Program-made: the position numbers and the translations under genes
The notes under the pieces: model-generated
Databases searched by the model: none
Seen by the model: only the letters and a program-made list of their open reading frames with translations
Told to the model about the DNA's origin: nothing
Part shown: in pieces, positions 1 to 29,454 of the stretch
How positions within the stretch are numbered: the stretch's first letter is position 1
Layout of the letters: every line of letters begins with the position of its first letter
Source: Brachyhypopomus gauderio
Taxonomy: Eukaryota; Chordata; Actinopteri; Gymnotiformes; Hypopomidae
Length of the DNA: 64,000 nucleotides
Reading direction: 5' to 3'
Assembly (NCBI RefSeq): GCF_052324685.1
Contig: NC_135214.1
Coordinates: forward strand, 30,050,206 to 30,114,205

Positions 1-205
1 ATATAATTGAACCTACTGATATGGAACATCTTAATGCTTATGAATATGCATGTTTGGGAACTTAATACCAAGACATGATTATAGAATCCACTCGCATAAT
101 AATGGCCACGGAATATGTAGCAACATTTCTGACGCGATTCTGCTGGAGCAGTCGTGGCAGGATTTTGTTTTTGAATTTGTAAAAGAGCTGAAATGATGAA
201 GTTGA

Positions 206-9167
<8,962 letters not shown>

Positions 9168-10660
9168 GACGTTTGCATGATTGGTGCTCTACTTCAGACC
9201 AGTTTAAACTGATATTTTTGCAGGTCTCTAACCAGACAGACAGTATGATTTTTAAGTGCCTGCCACTTTCTTTGTCTTGCTCTTTTTATGTTGTCTACTT
9301 AATTAGGAAGCAAAAAACATGAGCACAGAAAGAGGACAAACATGATGGAAATTTTTATACAACGAATCTCAAGTAGAGTAGCATTTTTGTTAGCTGCCAT
9401 GTTTCCACCCACTTGCCATGCAGAGTTTATGCAAACATAAAAAAAAGTCCAAAGAGAAAAGAAACAAAGCAAAACATGTTATTAATTTTTCAAATTAATA
9501 ATTTATGCTAATCGTGCCATCCCAACTCTGCAACTTCAAGATCGAATTAATTGGCGTAGCTATGTAAAATAGCATATCTTATTGCTGTGCAAATTATTGC
9601 TCTTTGGTTACATTTGGCTAGAGCAAAAATGCAACGGCTGAATTTAGTATTAACATGACCAAAATCTAATGAAATCAAATAGTTTCCATTACTGTTAATT
9701 GTGTCAGTCACATGACCAAAACCTAGATTCAGTGTGTTAACCTCTTATTTTCTTGGGGGAAAAACAGCAGCATGGTAATTTGGAATAAAATAAATGGTTT
9801 CAGTTCACACAGAAGTATTCATTTTTCAGTACATACTCTGTAGAAACATGCTGTAAAATTAACTATTGAGATTTGTGACACACAGTTACTCGCTTGTGTT
9901 TGTGTTCCTTTGAACAGGGGAATATATGTGCAGTATAATTGGAGTGTCCCACTACTGCCAGCTTTGCTAGACACTCAAATTAGAGCAAAGTATGAGGATG
10001 TGAGAGAATGGCCTCTACTTGTGAGAATATAATTCCCATTGTCAGGTTGTGTTAGAACCTACATAGGCCAAAGTGACACTCCAAACATTAGGAAGGTTAT
10101 ACTGGCACCAGTTACAAATTTGGGCCATGTGTAAATAGCAGTTCTAGCCTTGTAATTGTATTCCTTTTACTGTTTCTGTTTTATGGTGTATTGGTGTATT
10201 ATTAAAGCTATGTGCAGGTGTGTGAGAGTGAGCAAGTGAGGGAACCTGTGAATGGATTCTGTTGTGTGCTTGTTTTTAAGCTGACAATAGAGAAATTAAA
10301 TGAATGTCAAAATTGTACTAGTGTGAAATATTTATGTACTGCTGAGATGAACTGGAATGGCTGCTTCTGTCTGCTTTATTTCTTATATCAGACTGTAGAG
10401 AATATAATCAAATACACACTGTTTATTAAAGAAAATAAAGGCAGATATTTTTCAGAGATCTGTTGTTTCATTTTTAAAATGTTCAAATCTTGATGGAAAT
10501 GGCATCATCGACACTGTCTTTGCATGGTTAATGAAAAGAGTTGGTATTACGAATTAGAGGGCCAATCGTACGTTTTGAGCCTGACATTAAATACGAAGCC
10601 TATATGTTATTTTTCTTACGTTTGTGTATTTGTTGCTGTAAATAAAATGTAGCAAACACG
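9168..10660 (+). other. mapk14: mapk14 3' untranslated region with several poly(A) signals
   Basis: AT-rich non-coding sequence following the mapk14 stop. Candidate polyadenylation signals are AATAAA at 9784, ATTAAA at 10201, AATAAA at 10434 and AATAAA at 10641. The end of the transcript is therefore uncertain, between about 9.8 and 10.66 kb. The open frame at 10212-10493 has no protein-like character and was not called. Confidence 0.6.
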
Positions 10661-10899
10661 TGAATTATAGAAACTACGTCTCTCCACATCATCATTCTAG
10701 GGTTAGACTAAGGGGTTAACCTTAACCTAACCCTGCGTCTATTTAATCGAATTTGAAAATATGCTATTGGAAAATAATGTGTGCTGCAGAATTGGCAAAA
10801 AAGGTGGAACATGTAAACCTTGACATGTTTTCCGCTCTCAAAATCTTCGCTCAGGAAATGCATCATGCAAATGAGCTGCTTCTTTTGTAAATGTGACCA

Positions 10900-11042
10900 T
10901 GTTAGTCTGAAGGATAAAACTACCCCAGCAATGTGAACGGTATCGACGAGACTGCCTAAGGGGCGTGGCCACACGGTACAGATTGTATGGGGCCAGTGTC
11001 GCGCATGCGTGTGACATTCAAGCCACCAACTACCGGGCCAAC
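10900..11042 (+). promoter_or_regulatory. srpk1: probable srpk1 promoter and 5' untranslated region
   Basis: The short space between the last mapk14 poly(A) signal and the srpk1 start codon holds a GC-box-like GGGGCGTGGCC near 10959 and CGCGCATGCGTG near 11000. The latter matches the NRF1 palindrome consensus at 11 of 12 positions by eye. No TATA box is visible, which fits a housekeeping promoter. The transcription start is not resolved. Confidence 0.5.
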
Positions 11043-21048
<10,006 letters not shown>

Positions 21049-21143
21049 TGTTTTGCCTGAGCCACTACAATGCTCCACCAAGAAAAAGAGACTGTATAAG
21101 TTTTAAGCGCATAACCGAATGCTACTTATTCGTTGTGTGTGTG

Positions 21144-21185
<42 letters not shown>

Positions 21186-21773
21186 TTGGTTTCTTGTTCG
21201 TGTCACCTGAGGAGCACTGTCTTGAGTTCTATTTCCTGAGGCAGAGGTTCTACGTACCTCTCAATCTCTATTTGGACAACACATGAATGCGTTTTAGGGA
21301 ACATTGGTAGTACTGAAACCGTGCCCCGTCTGTTCAAGGACACGTGTTTTTTACTAAACCACCGACTTGAATTAAACTTGGGGTAAGTGAAAGACTACAT
21401 TAAATGGATCATTTTGTTACATATGTCTCCTAGATTTAGGATGATGCACATTGGAGATAGAAGGCTGTGTCAGAGGGAACTAAAGGTTGTGTAAATGGGT
21501 TTACATTGAGACTGTAGGAAATTGGTTTAACTGGGTTGTAGTTTATTTCAGGAAATGCCACATCACTGTGTAATTTTGTCTCGGCATCAGTCATTTTCAG
21601 TTTTTTTCCCTATGTGATGAGGCATTTTGGTCTGTCACATCTGATTACACTTGAGTTTTTTTTTCTTGTTGTGATCAGTAGGAAATTGTTCAAGAAGCTT
21701 CCACTGAATCAAAATAGTTGTTAAAACACCACCAAAAGGGGCAAAAATGTGAAAAATGTTTGTGTGTGGGGAT

Positions 21774-21804
<31 letters not shown>

Positions 21805-22099
21805 GTGTATGTATATGTGTACCAAAGACTTGGCCTTGATCTGTATATTACAGCCATGTACAGTTTTTAAATAAAAACTACTATTGTATATTAGCTAAGA
21901 GTATTTAGCTGGACAGAACTGTTTTAATAAAGCATTTGGAAGATGGGTGCAATTTCACTTCCGTTCATATTTGAATTATTGAACTGCATTCACTTCTGTG
22001 TTATGGTTTTAGGAGTCTAGATGAGCACTGTGCAAAGCTAAGTTTACATTGTATAGGAATTCAAACATGTAGCTCTGCATGATAGATGTCAAGAATAAA
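21049..22099 (+). other. srpk1: srpk1 3' untranslated region
   Basis: Non-coding sequence after the stop. It contains a (GT)n tract at 21134-21184, an 18-base G run at 21788-21805, and AATAAA signals at 21870, 21926 and 22094. The first two signals are close together and are the likeliest ends. The tail faces the lhfpl5 3' end, so the two transcripts may nearly meet. Confidence 0.6.
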
Positions 22100-22230
22100 A
22101 ACAAAAATGTGATAATGGAATTGAACATTTTGCTGCTGTGTCTATCCATCCACGTTTAATGGTTGTGCCATTCCTCTTGTTAATAGTTGCCAAAGTCTTC
22201 AGCCTTCGAAAGTCCTTTAGTCTTCAAAAT

Positions 22231-23993
22231 TTATTTTCCTGTTGTGACAAATGAAACTGCCATGAACAGCCTTGGAAATCTGGAAGTTTATATTTAAGCT
22301 TCATACATTTGGCAATGCCACAACAAACAATGAACTTTGGAGTCAAGTGTAAATTTGGCAAAGTGCTACGCTTATGTGCCAAATATGCTGAGCATTTACG
22401 GTGTGCATGTAAGCTATGACTCCTACCTTCACCACTATCAACTTGGAAGTCGTCAGGCAGCAGGTTGTCTTGCCGGTTCCCCAGAGTGAAAGCGAGGAGT
22501 GACAGCATGAGTGCGTCCAGAATGCAGATGATGGCCAGGATGTAAGCCCAGCGTATGGTGCAGTTCCCCAGGCTGTATTTGTTTGTGCGTTCACCGCACA
22601 TGCGCTTCACCTCAGCAGAGTTCCATCCATCCGGGTAAATCATACAGCCCATCACCAGCAGTGCAGCTAGAGGACAGTGTGTAGTGTTTTTGATGTTTAA
22701 TAATAATAAATTTAATGAGTTTTGTGGGAACATGAACCGCCCGCACAGAACTATGCTAAATTGAATGCAAAATGGTTATTTTGTAAAATCAGGCAAAATT
22801 TCAAAGCTAAATTGCATGCTAAAGGACATAGTACTATATGTTGGTATATATATAGATATATTAAAGTAAATATTAATTTACATAAATAATACCATATCTC
22901 TTTTACTTTAATAATTAAAAAAACACCTGGATAACATTTCAGGTAAACGTTGCAGGTAAAAAAGTACACACCGGATGCTGCACATTCCAGTATAGTAGGC
23001 ATTTAGATATGTTTGCTGAACTATCATTGACAATATAGCCAAGCCGATATACCCAAGCATTTAGTTGAATCACGATAGAAAATCAACCGAATATTAAATT
23101 TGCTCCAACATTTGTATTCCAGAGGACTGATTAAATAATTACATAGAATAACGTCATTAGCTGATATGTGTTTGCTTTGTTATGTTTGCCTAGTTTACAG
23201 CTAGTGTAAAATGGTAAAAGGTAATGGTCACATAATAATAAATTGTTTTACTCCTTTATTTGTATGTGGCCTGGAGAGGTTTTGATAATTTTCTAAATTT
23301 TATTTCAGTTTAAAAGGAATATTTAAATTAGGTTTACGCATTCATTTCTAGTTTTATCATTCTAATTCCAATCTAGCATTACTCTGGACTGTTGACTTAC
23401 ATTGAGGCATGCTGAATTTATAGACTTTCATTTGAGGCATATGTCGTTTAGTAATCAAAACCTAAATCCTGAACCAGTATAAACTATTTTAGCATATATA
23501 CTGCTTTAGTATGCCACTTTGAACACTTGATTTCAAAATAGAGAACACTAATCTCACATTATTTACAATGGCACCTTTTACCTGATGCGGTTTGCATCCA
23601 TCCACATATCTTGTAAACACTGGCAGTGCTGCAGAAGAAGAAAAGACTGAAGCACACCATAGTGCCCACGTTAAGGAACATCGCAGTGCCTACAAAGAAC
23701 ATCGCAGTCTTGAAGGCCTCAGATGGAATCGATTTGAAATCAAGGATGCTCCCTTTGCAGACCAGTTCTGTGGTTATAGGGTTACCAATACAATAGTAGA
23801 AGAGGCCAAAATATCCCGCCTGTGGGGTGTTGACACTATCGCCGATCCAGTAGGGTTGAATGAAGACCACCACGGTGATGATGGCAAAACAAATGGTGAA
23901 AACTGCCCACATAACACCAATGGCTCTAGAGTTTCTAACATAATTGGTGTGGTAAATCTTGGCTGCCTCTTGGGCAGGAAGCATCTTTTCCAT
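22231..23993 (-). CDS. lhfpl5: LHFPL tetraspan subfamily member 5
   Basis: Four-pass membrane protein. In hair cells it binds protocadherin-15 and is part of the mechanotransduction channel complex. Exon 1 is complement(23582..23993), starting [20 protein letters not shown]. It includes the first membrane segment, [19 protein letters not shown] and a further membrane segment. Exon 2 is complement(22427..22666), from (A)[14 protein letters not shown] through [17 protein letters not shown] to [12 protein letters not shown]. Both splice junctions are clean and phase 1. Identity to the human protein is high throughout. The last few codons are uncertain. One candidate terminal exon follows an acceptor at 22239-22240 on the minus strand and would add Gly-Lys-stop, ending at 22231, but human ends differently and another exon may exist. 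The gene is tail-to-tail with srpk1 and head-to-head with clps, as in human. Confidence 0.94.
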
Positions 23994-25430
23994 GTTGACA
24001 GTGATTTACAAATATCTAAAAAAATGAGCAAAATCCAACACTTTCAACGGGCCAACAAAAGTGTCAACAAAATTCTCAGCTCTAGGATCTGTATCAAGTT
24101 AGATATTCCCATCACCAGAATCCACTAGTTGCTCTGAAGAAAAATGAATGCAAATTCCTTTGGCATTTCTGAGGATTCCCACATACTGTTTTTCAACATT
24201 CAACCTAAAAAATTCAGCATAACAGGCATGACAGAGATCCTTTTTGCAGTCTTGTCTGCTGTTTAAGTGCACAGGTGGTTGTGAGAGGCAGGAGAGCTCT
24301 GTGTGTTCTCTTCCATGTACTTATCAGTTAGTGAAGCACTGGTAATGGGATGTATGTCACCTGTTCTTTTGTGTCAGAAACAATATCCTAGCCAACAAAG
24401 GTGTCAGGATGTAAATTATAAATGGTTATGTGATCAGTAGAATTAGATGACTAATGCTCATTGTATATCTGATTACTTCTACTCCAGTAAACTTAGTCTT
24501 TGTTAGTCCAGGCCAAACGCTTAATGAATGTCACACAGAGGGTTGGAGAAGCAGCGGGGCATCGGTACCTGGATAAACCACTGCCATCTTGAAACATCTA
24601 CTGGATATCTTCCTAACAAACAAAATATTGTAATGTTTAATGAAGCACCGAATAGTCTCTACCAATATCTTAATAATACATTAAAATCCTTCAGTCCAGA
24701 TAGATTGTAGGCATATAAAAAATAATTTATATGAAAAGTTATTGAAAACACATTTGAATATAGCTTTATCTTGTTTACTTTAAATGTTTGAGTTAAGCAT
24801 CAGCTGTCTGCAGATAGAGGTTCTAAACCAGACTATCTATCTGGGCCTGGAATGTAATTTTTCTGTTCAAAATAAGTTATCTCATCAGGCCGAACCAGGC
24901 CAACTCTGCAGAACACTATTAGCAAAAGGACGTCTTAAGATGCTACACTTTTCATTCTTTTTCAACACCATTCCAGTATTATAGGATTTAGTTTTCTTAG
25001 TCGAAAAGATAGCAATAAAGTTATTATATGTATTTATAAAAGTAAGCTCAATATACAGCCTATTAATAAATCAATAAATCTATCTTTAAAATAAGTCATT
25101 GGGCTTTACAAAGTGTTCAAACTAATTTGCTTGCAATAGAAAAAAATGATTTATTTTTAAAATATACACTGAAGATAGCTACATTTTACACGTTTCCAAC
25201 ACAGATCTGTTTTAGAGGAAAAGCCACAGGAAGATATTGTCTGAAATAGTACACAGTGTGTTAGAGGCGCCCTGCTGGGAATAAACCTTCTGTTCTTAGT
25301 CTGGCTTAATGGGAATCTGGCAGTGTTTGTTCATCTGTCAGCCACCTAATGGTATGTGCTGTAGATGTACTTTACTTATGTTTGAGCAAGATAGCCTTTG
25401 TTAATGTTATTAATGTTTGATAGGCACTTG
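23994..25430. other. lhfpl5/clps divergent intergenic region
   Basis: About 1.4 kb of AT-rich sequence with the presumed lhfpl5 5' untranslated region and promoter at its left end. No protein-like open frame was found. A CTCF-like core, GGCGCCCTGCTGGG, lies at 25266-25279. Confidence 0.6.
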
Positions 25431-25432
25431 GA

Positions 25433-25438
25433 TATAAA
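25433..25438 (+). promoter_or_regulatory. clps: TATA box of clps
   Basis: TATAAA in the context GGATATAAAGG, 60 bases upstream of the colipase start codon. This is a plausible distance for a short 5' leader and is typical of strongly expressed pancreatic genes. Confidence 0.6.
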
Positions 25439-25497
25439 GGACCAAAATCGCTCCACGCCAGTGTGACTGGACTTGGAAGGATCTAGAAAGAACAATA

Positions 25498-26472
25498 ATG
25501 AGGGCTCTGTTGGTGCTTGCTCTGTGCCTGGTAGCCATGGCTCTGGGCAGCTCTCTGCATACTCCTGAAGATCGGGGCATCATCATAAACCTGGTAAGAA
25601 CATAGACGGTAATGCGCACATGGCTCTGATGCGGAGACTCAAATGCTTTGGTGCTGTCCTCTCTCTCCGCTGTTCTGTGGAGAGTGCACGCGTGCTGCTG
25701 TATACATGCCTGTTAAAGAATCCATATTGGTTTCTGGCTACGCGGCGTCTGCTCTTTAGAACAACGGTGAGCTGTGCCTCAACAGTTTGCAGTGTAAGAG
25801 CTCCTGCTGCCTCCGCCACTCGAGTATCAGCCTGGCCCGCTGTGCTCCACGCGCCGCAGAGAAGGACATATGCTCCAAAAAGGTACAGCCCCTCGCGAGC
25901 CCGCCAGGCCAGGGTACCTGCGCGCGCAGCAGCTCCCTCTCGGTTCGGTGTTGAAACGTTCCAGTCTGTTCTATTCCCCCCCCAGTCTGGTCAAGTCTGG
26001 ACAAGCAGCCACATCGTGTTTTTCTGTGATATGTACATTCAAAAGCAATAGCGGTAGCGAAACGTGCTTTACAAAATTTATTCTGCTTTTCTTTGATAAG
26101 AAAGTAGTATGAATGTAATTAAATGTAAATGTAATTGTAATGTAATTAAAGTGTAATTAAAGATCACTCCAGCTTTTCATTGTAATTATAGAACAGGAAA
26201 CGTTTTTATTGGCCCAGGCAAGGTGACAAAGTGAGGGTGAATTTCTACTTCTTTAAAAAACCAAAAAACTTCAAGGTCATCAGAAATCTTATCTGAACGC
26301 CAATGTGTAAAAAGACAGATAAACAGATAAAGAGTCAGATCAGCCATAGTCCAGGTTTTAGGACTGCCACAAATTAAGCCTTCCTATATCAGCATTGCAA
26401 ATCACTGCACCCACAATATCAATGTTCATTTATAATTTAAGTATTCAAGTAATATTTATATATTATATATTG

Positions 26473-26533
<61 letters not shown>

Positions 26534-26540
26534 GTGTGTG

Positions 26541-26628
<88 letters not shown>

Positions 26629-27018
26629 TCGTTCCTTCATTGATTTCTAATTGGACTTTTAAGGCAGTGAAAGTAAGAGTAAGTGCAAGTTAGAATAGGT
26701 GTCATGTCCCTCTGGATGGTACCAACTGCATTAGCAACTGGTTGCCTCAATGGAAATCACTGTGGGTTTTTATTCTTTGTTAGAGTAACATTACTCTGTT
26801 TTAAGTCATTCGTGAGTTTGCTATTTCCTGCATTTAGGGTATGGAGAGATGCGGATCTCTAGTATTTAAATATGTTCTTCTCCCAACAGAGCCTGTATGG
26901 TACTTATTACTACTGCCCGTGTGAGAACGGACTCAAGTGTGAAGGTGATGTGTCCATTGGAGGAGCAATTACCAACACCAACTTTGGAAACTGTGCAGAC
27001 CCCCAAAGTGCCATCTAA
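25498..27018 (+). CDS. clps: colipase, complete
   Basis: Secreted pancreatic cofactor that anchors lipase to bile-salt-covered lipid droplets. Three exons: 25498-25593, 25760-25882 and 26890-27018, all phase 0, giving 115 residues (human 112). The N-terminal hydrophobic run MRALLVLALCLVAMALG is a signal peptide. A short propeptide precedes RGIIINL, which I recall as the start of the mature human chain. The cysteine pattern NGELC, QC, SSCC, ARC, DIC, YYCPC, LKC, GNC gives ten cysteines, enough for the five disulfides of the family. The segment LYGTYYYCPC corresponds to the lipid-binding finger, and TNTNFG is conserved. A TATA box lies upstream and AATAAA follows 12 bases after the stop, so the 3' untranslated region is very short. 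Confidence 0.96.
26479..26628. repeat. compound (CA)n/(TA)n/(CA)n/(TA)n microsatellite
   Basis: Alternating CA and TA dinucleotide tracts in clps intron 2. They are separated by a short TATGTGTGTGTCACACA stretch that is itself palindromic and could extrude as a hairpin. Confidence 0.95.
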
Positions 27019-27030
27019 GACTATCTGGAC

Positions 27031-27036
27031 AATAAA
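27031..27036 (+). terminator. clps: clps polyadenylation signal
   Basis: AATAAA located 12 bases downstream of the colipase stop codon. It is the first and only good signal before AT-rich intergenic sequence. Confidence 0.75.
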
Positions 27037-28248
27037 GAATAAGGCCATCTTAGTGCTTCAGTTGTGATGGATGACACATCACGGTATAAGGAACTGGGAA
27101 TTAGATTAAACTGCAAAATTCCTCATGGCATCAGTCAATAATGCTGCAACACAATAGTATTTGTCCATTGTCCTTATCAAAACCATATAGTCCAAATATA
27201 TATTATCTCAATATATAGATGGTCAGCCAAATTACATAATACTAATTGGTGGTCATAAGCTTGTATTACTTTATGCCTCATTAGCCGCATATATTTAGCA
27301 GTTAACAAAGGTAATTTGGTAACTGAATATGTATTGGCTGATTACATTTAAGGTAAGTGAAAAATATGTTCTAGATTTTTCTCTAAATCATTCATGTCAT
27401 GCTATATGGCCACTGCTCATCTAATCTAGGGCCACACTTCCTCATTAATGTAGGTGTGTCATAGAATACATTTAGGGAACAGTACAAGCAATAAAATAAT
27501 GAAAATGGGAAAAGTTTTGGCCAAGCGTATTTTCCACTGTGTCTGATCTATGGCGGTGAGTCAGCAGTTTGTGTCACGAACGTATCACTCACACTGATGT
27601 GAGGGTGTAGGGTAAGAGGAGACCAGATCTGCCGGTCTCAAACCGAAGTGAACGTTTTGTCACGTTAAACCCCTTTGACGCCCCCTGGTGGCAAACTGCC
27701 TTTAAGGCAGCTCAGCAGCAACTGGCAGAGGACAAGGTTTTTAACTCATATTTGACCACACTGGATTAAAAAAAAACCTAAAGATGGATACAGTGAGCAC
27801 TTATACAGTTAATTAAATGTAAATAATTAATCAATTATCAATTATTTCTAATCAAAATTCAGGGAAAGATCTTAATTGGAATAGTACAAACTTCAACATA
27901 TGTAAATTAAAACGTTCAAACTATTGTTCCCAGACACATTGTATTGTGAATTGTACTGAGATCAACAAACCTTTCCACATTCATAATGGCATTTAACAGC
28001 TATTCAAACATGTTTTTGTCACAAGTTGAATAGAATTCAGACTCTTTATGCATTCATTAAATTCAAGAAGCAGACACATCACAGTAACAGTCAGTTACAG
28101 GGATACAATCACGTTAATATTTCAGATCTGTTTCAAACGCCCAGTCCACAGGGTGCATTTCCACCTCACCAAAATGTGCAGATCTAATCGACAGGTGCGG
28201 TAGCTGGCCGAGTGGCACAACAGCTGTTGGATCGCGGTGCTGTGAGGC
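27037..28248. other. intergenic, AT-rich, no gene recognised
   Basis: No protein-like open frame was found on either strand. Apart from the CTCF-type motif at 27679 nothing specific is visible. The right end may hold the 3' untranslated region of whatever minus-strand gene uses the exon at 28249-28323. Confidence 0.5.
27679..27692 (-). promoter_or_regulatory. CTCF-type motif
   Basis: The plus strand reads CGCCCCCTGGTGGC, so the minus strand reads GCCACCAGGGGGCG, a near-perfect CTCF core by eye. It lies between the 3' end of clps and the minus-strand exons that follow, a sensible place for an insulator. Confidence 0.55.
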
Positions 28249-28323
28249 TCACGTCTGGGTAGCCACGGTGACCAGCAGCTCCAAACGGGCGTCCTGCTCG
28301 GTCTGGCTGTCTAGCGGGACGGC
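28249..28323 (-). CDS. candidate terminal coding exon, unknown gene
   Basis: GC-rich patch in AT-rich surroundings. On the minus strand a pyrimidine-rich acceptor (CTCTCTTTCGCGCTAG) is followed by 24 codons and a stop: AVPLDSQTEQDARLELL then VTVATQT. An in-frame stop immediately before the exon fixes its start at the acceptor. It begins in phase 0 and could therefore follow the exon ending at 32541, but it lies beyond the terminal exon at 29455-29598. It may be an alternative last exon or a chance reading. Confidence 0.3.
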   Translation of the reverse strand, partial: AVPLDSQTEQDARLELLVTVATQT

Positions 28324-29454
28324 CTAGCGCGAAAGAGAGGAACGTCCCGCTGAACAACCTGGAGCAGGGCTACATGGGTAATATTGAGAGCACAGTTTGG
28401 AATATGGCAGCACAAACACAAAAATCGCAATAGCAAACAATGGAGTATTGCACCTGTCTGTCAAAAAAGTTTGTACCGTGACATTTGGGGACACAGTACA
28501 GCCAACATAAATCGTCTAATTGGTTTTGCAAGTAGACCACAGGAAATGAAAAAAAAAAAAACGTCCTGTTATTACAGTGTTTCTTGGGCAGGTTTCGCAA
28601 ACGTGCTAAATATCAGGTTGAAAAGGAATATTGCAGTGGTTTTGAACTAATCTGCCTCCAGGACAGTGGAAGCTCCATTCCGGGAAAAATCTGGGGCCTT
28701 AAAAAATGAAAATAACTTCTACTGCAACACATTTTATTGAAAACTTAAGGATAGTTACTGAATTCCTTTAAAAAATGTCTAAAATAATCAACTAAAAATG
28801 TATGGACATTTGAAACGTGACTATACAGCCTCAATACAATCTTAACTCCAAATGTCTTAGATCTGACATGAGGAAATGTACTACAAAAGCTGTTCTTATA
28901 TAGTTTAATTAATTTTCCAACCACTGGAGCATCACTGTAGCACTTCTGGTTGTTGATAATGCATGCCTGATCACGGAAACTATGCTTAATTTTTACTCAG
29001 TGGTGGTTGGTCAGCTGTACTGTACAAATTCTTCCTTCTGGAAAAAACTGTTGCATATCTAAAAGAACAAACAGTCTGTACCAAAACAAACCGCAACAAT
29101 GCCCTCCAGACTATCTGAGTCAACTAAAGTTGCTCACCAGGAAGCATTCATTTGTCTTCTTTCGATACACCACGTAAATAGCAGCATTTCCACCTGTCCT
29201 CATCCTTTAGAAATGTCACGATTACAAGAACTTGAATCAGATAAACACAGTGCTACAGGAAAAACTAATTATATTACCCAAGTGTTATTATAATGAATAT
29301 GCATCCATGTTAATCATGATTTTAGACTATATTTAGTCATGTGCAATATATGCACATCCACCTAAGACAAATGATGCATACAGTAACATTTTGTGTGTCC
29401 AAACTTTTACTTAGTAACACTAAATATTATTGTTACTCTAACCCTGCTGTTATG

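Noticed and set aside
23592..24128. 178-codon plus-strand open frame
   Set aside because: Antisense shadow of lhfpl5 exon 1.
25620..26051. Plus-strand open frame starting at 25620
   Set aside because: Wrong frame across clps exon 2; the correct frame gives the ten-cysteine colipase pattern.
28200..28265. tRNA-like TGGCCGAGTGG segment
   Set aside because: Resembles an A box, but no matching B box or cloverleaf follows; it is better explained by the GC-rich candidate exon.
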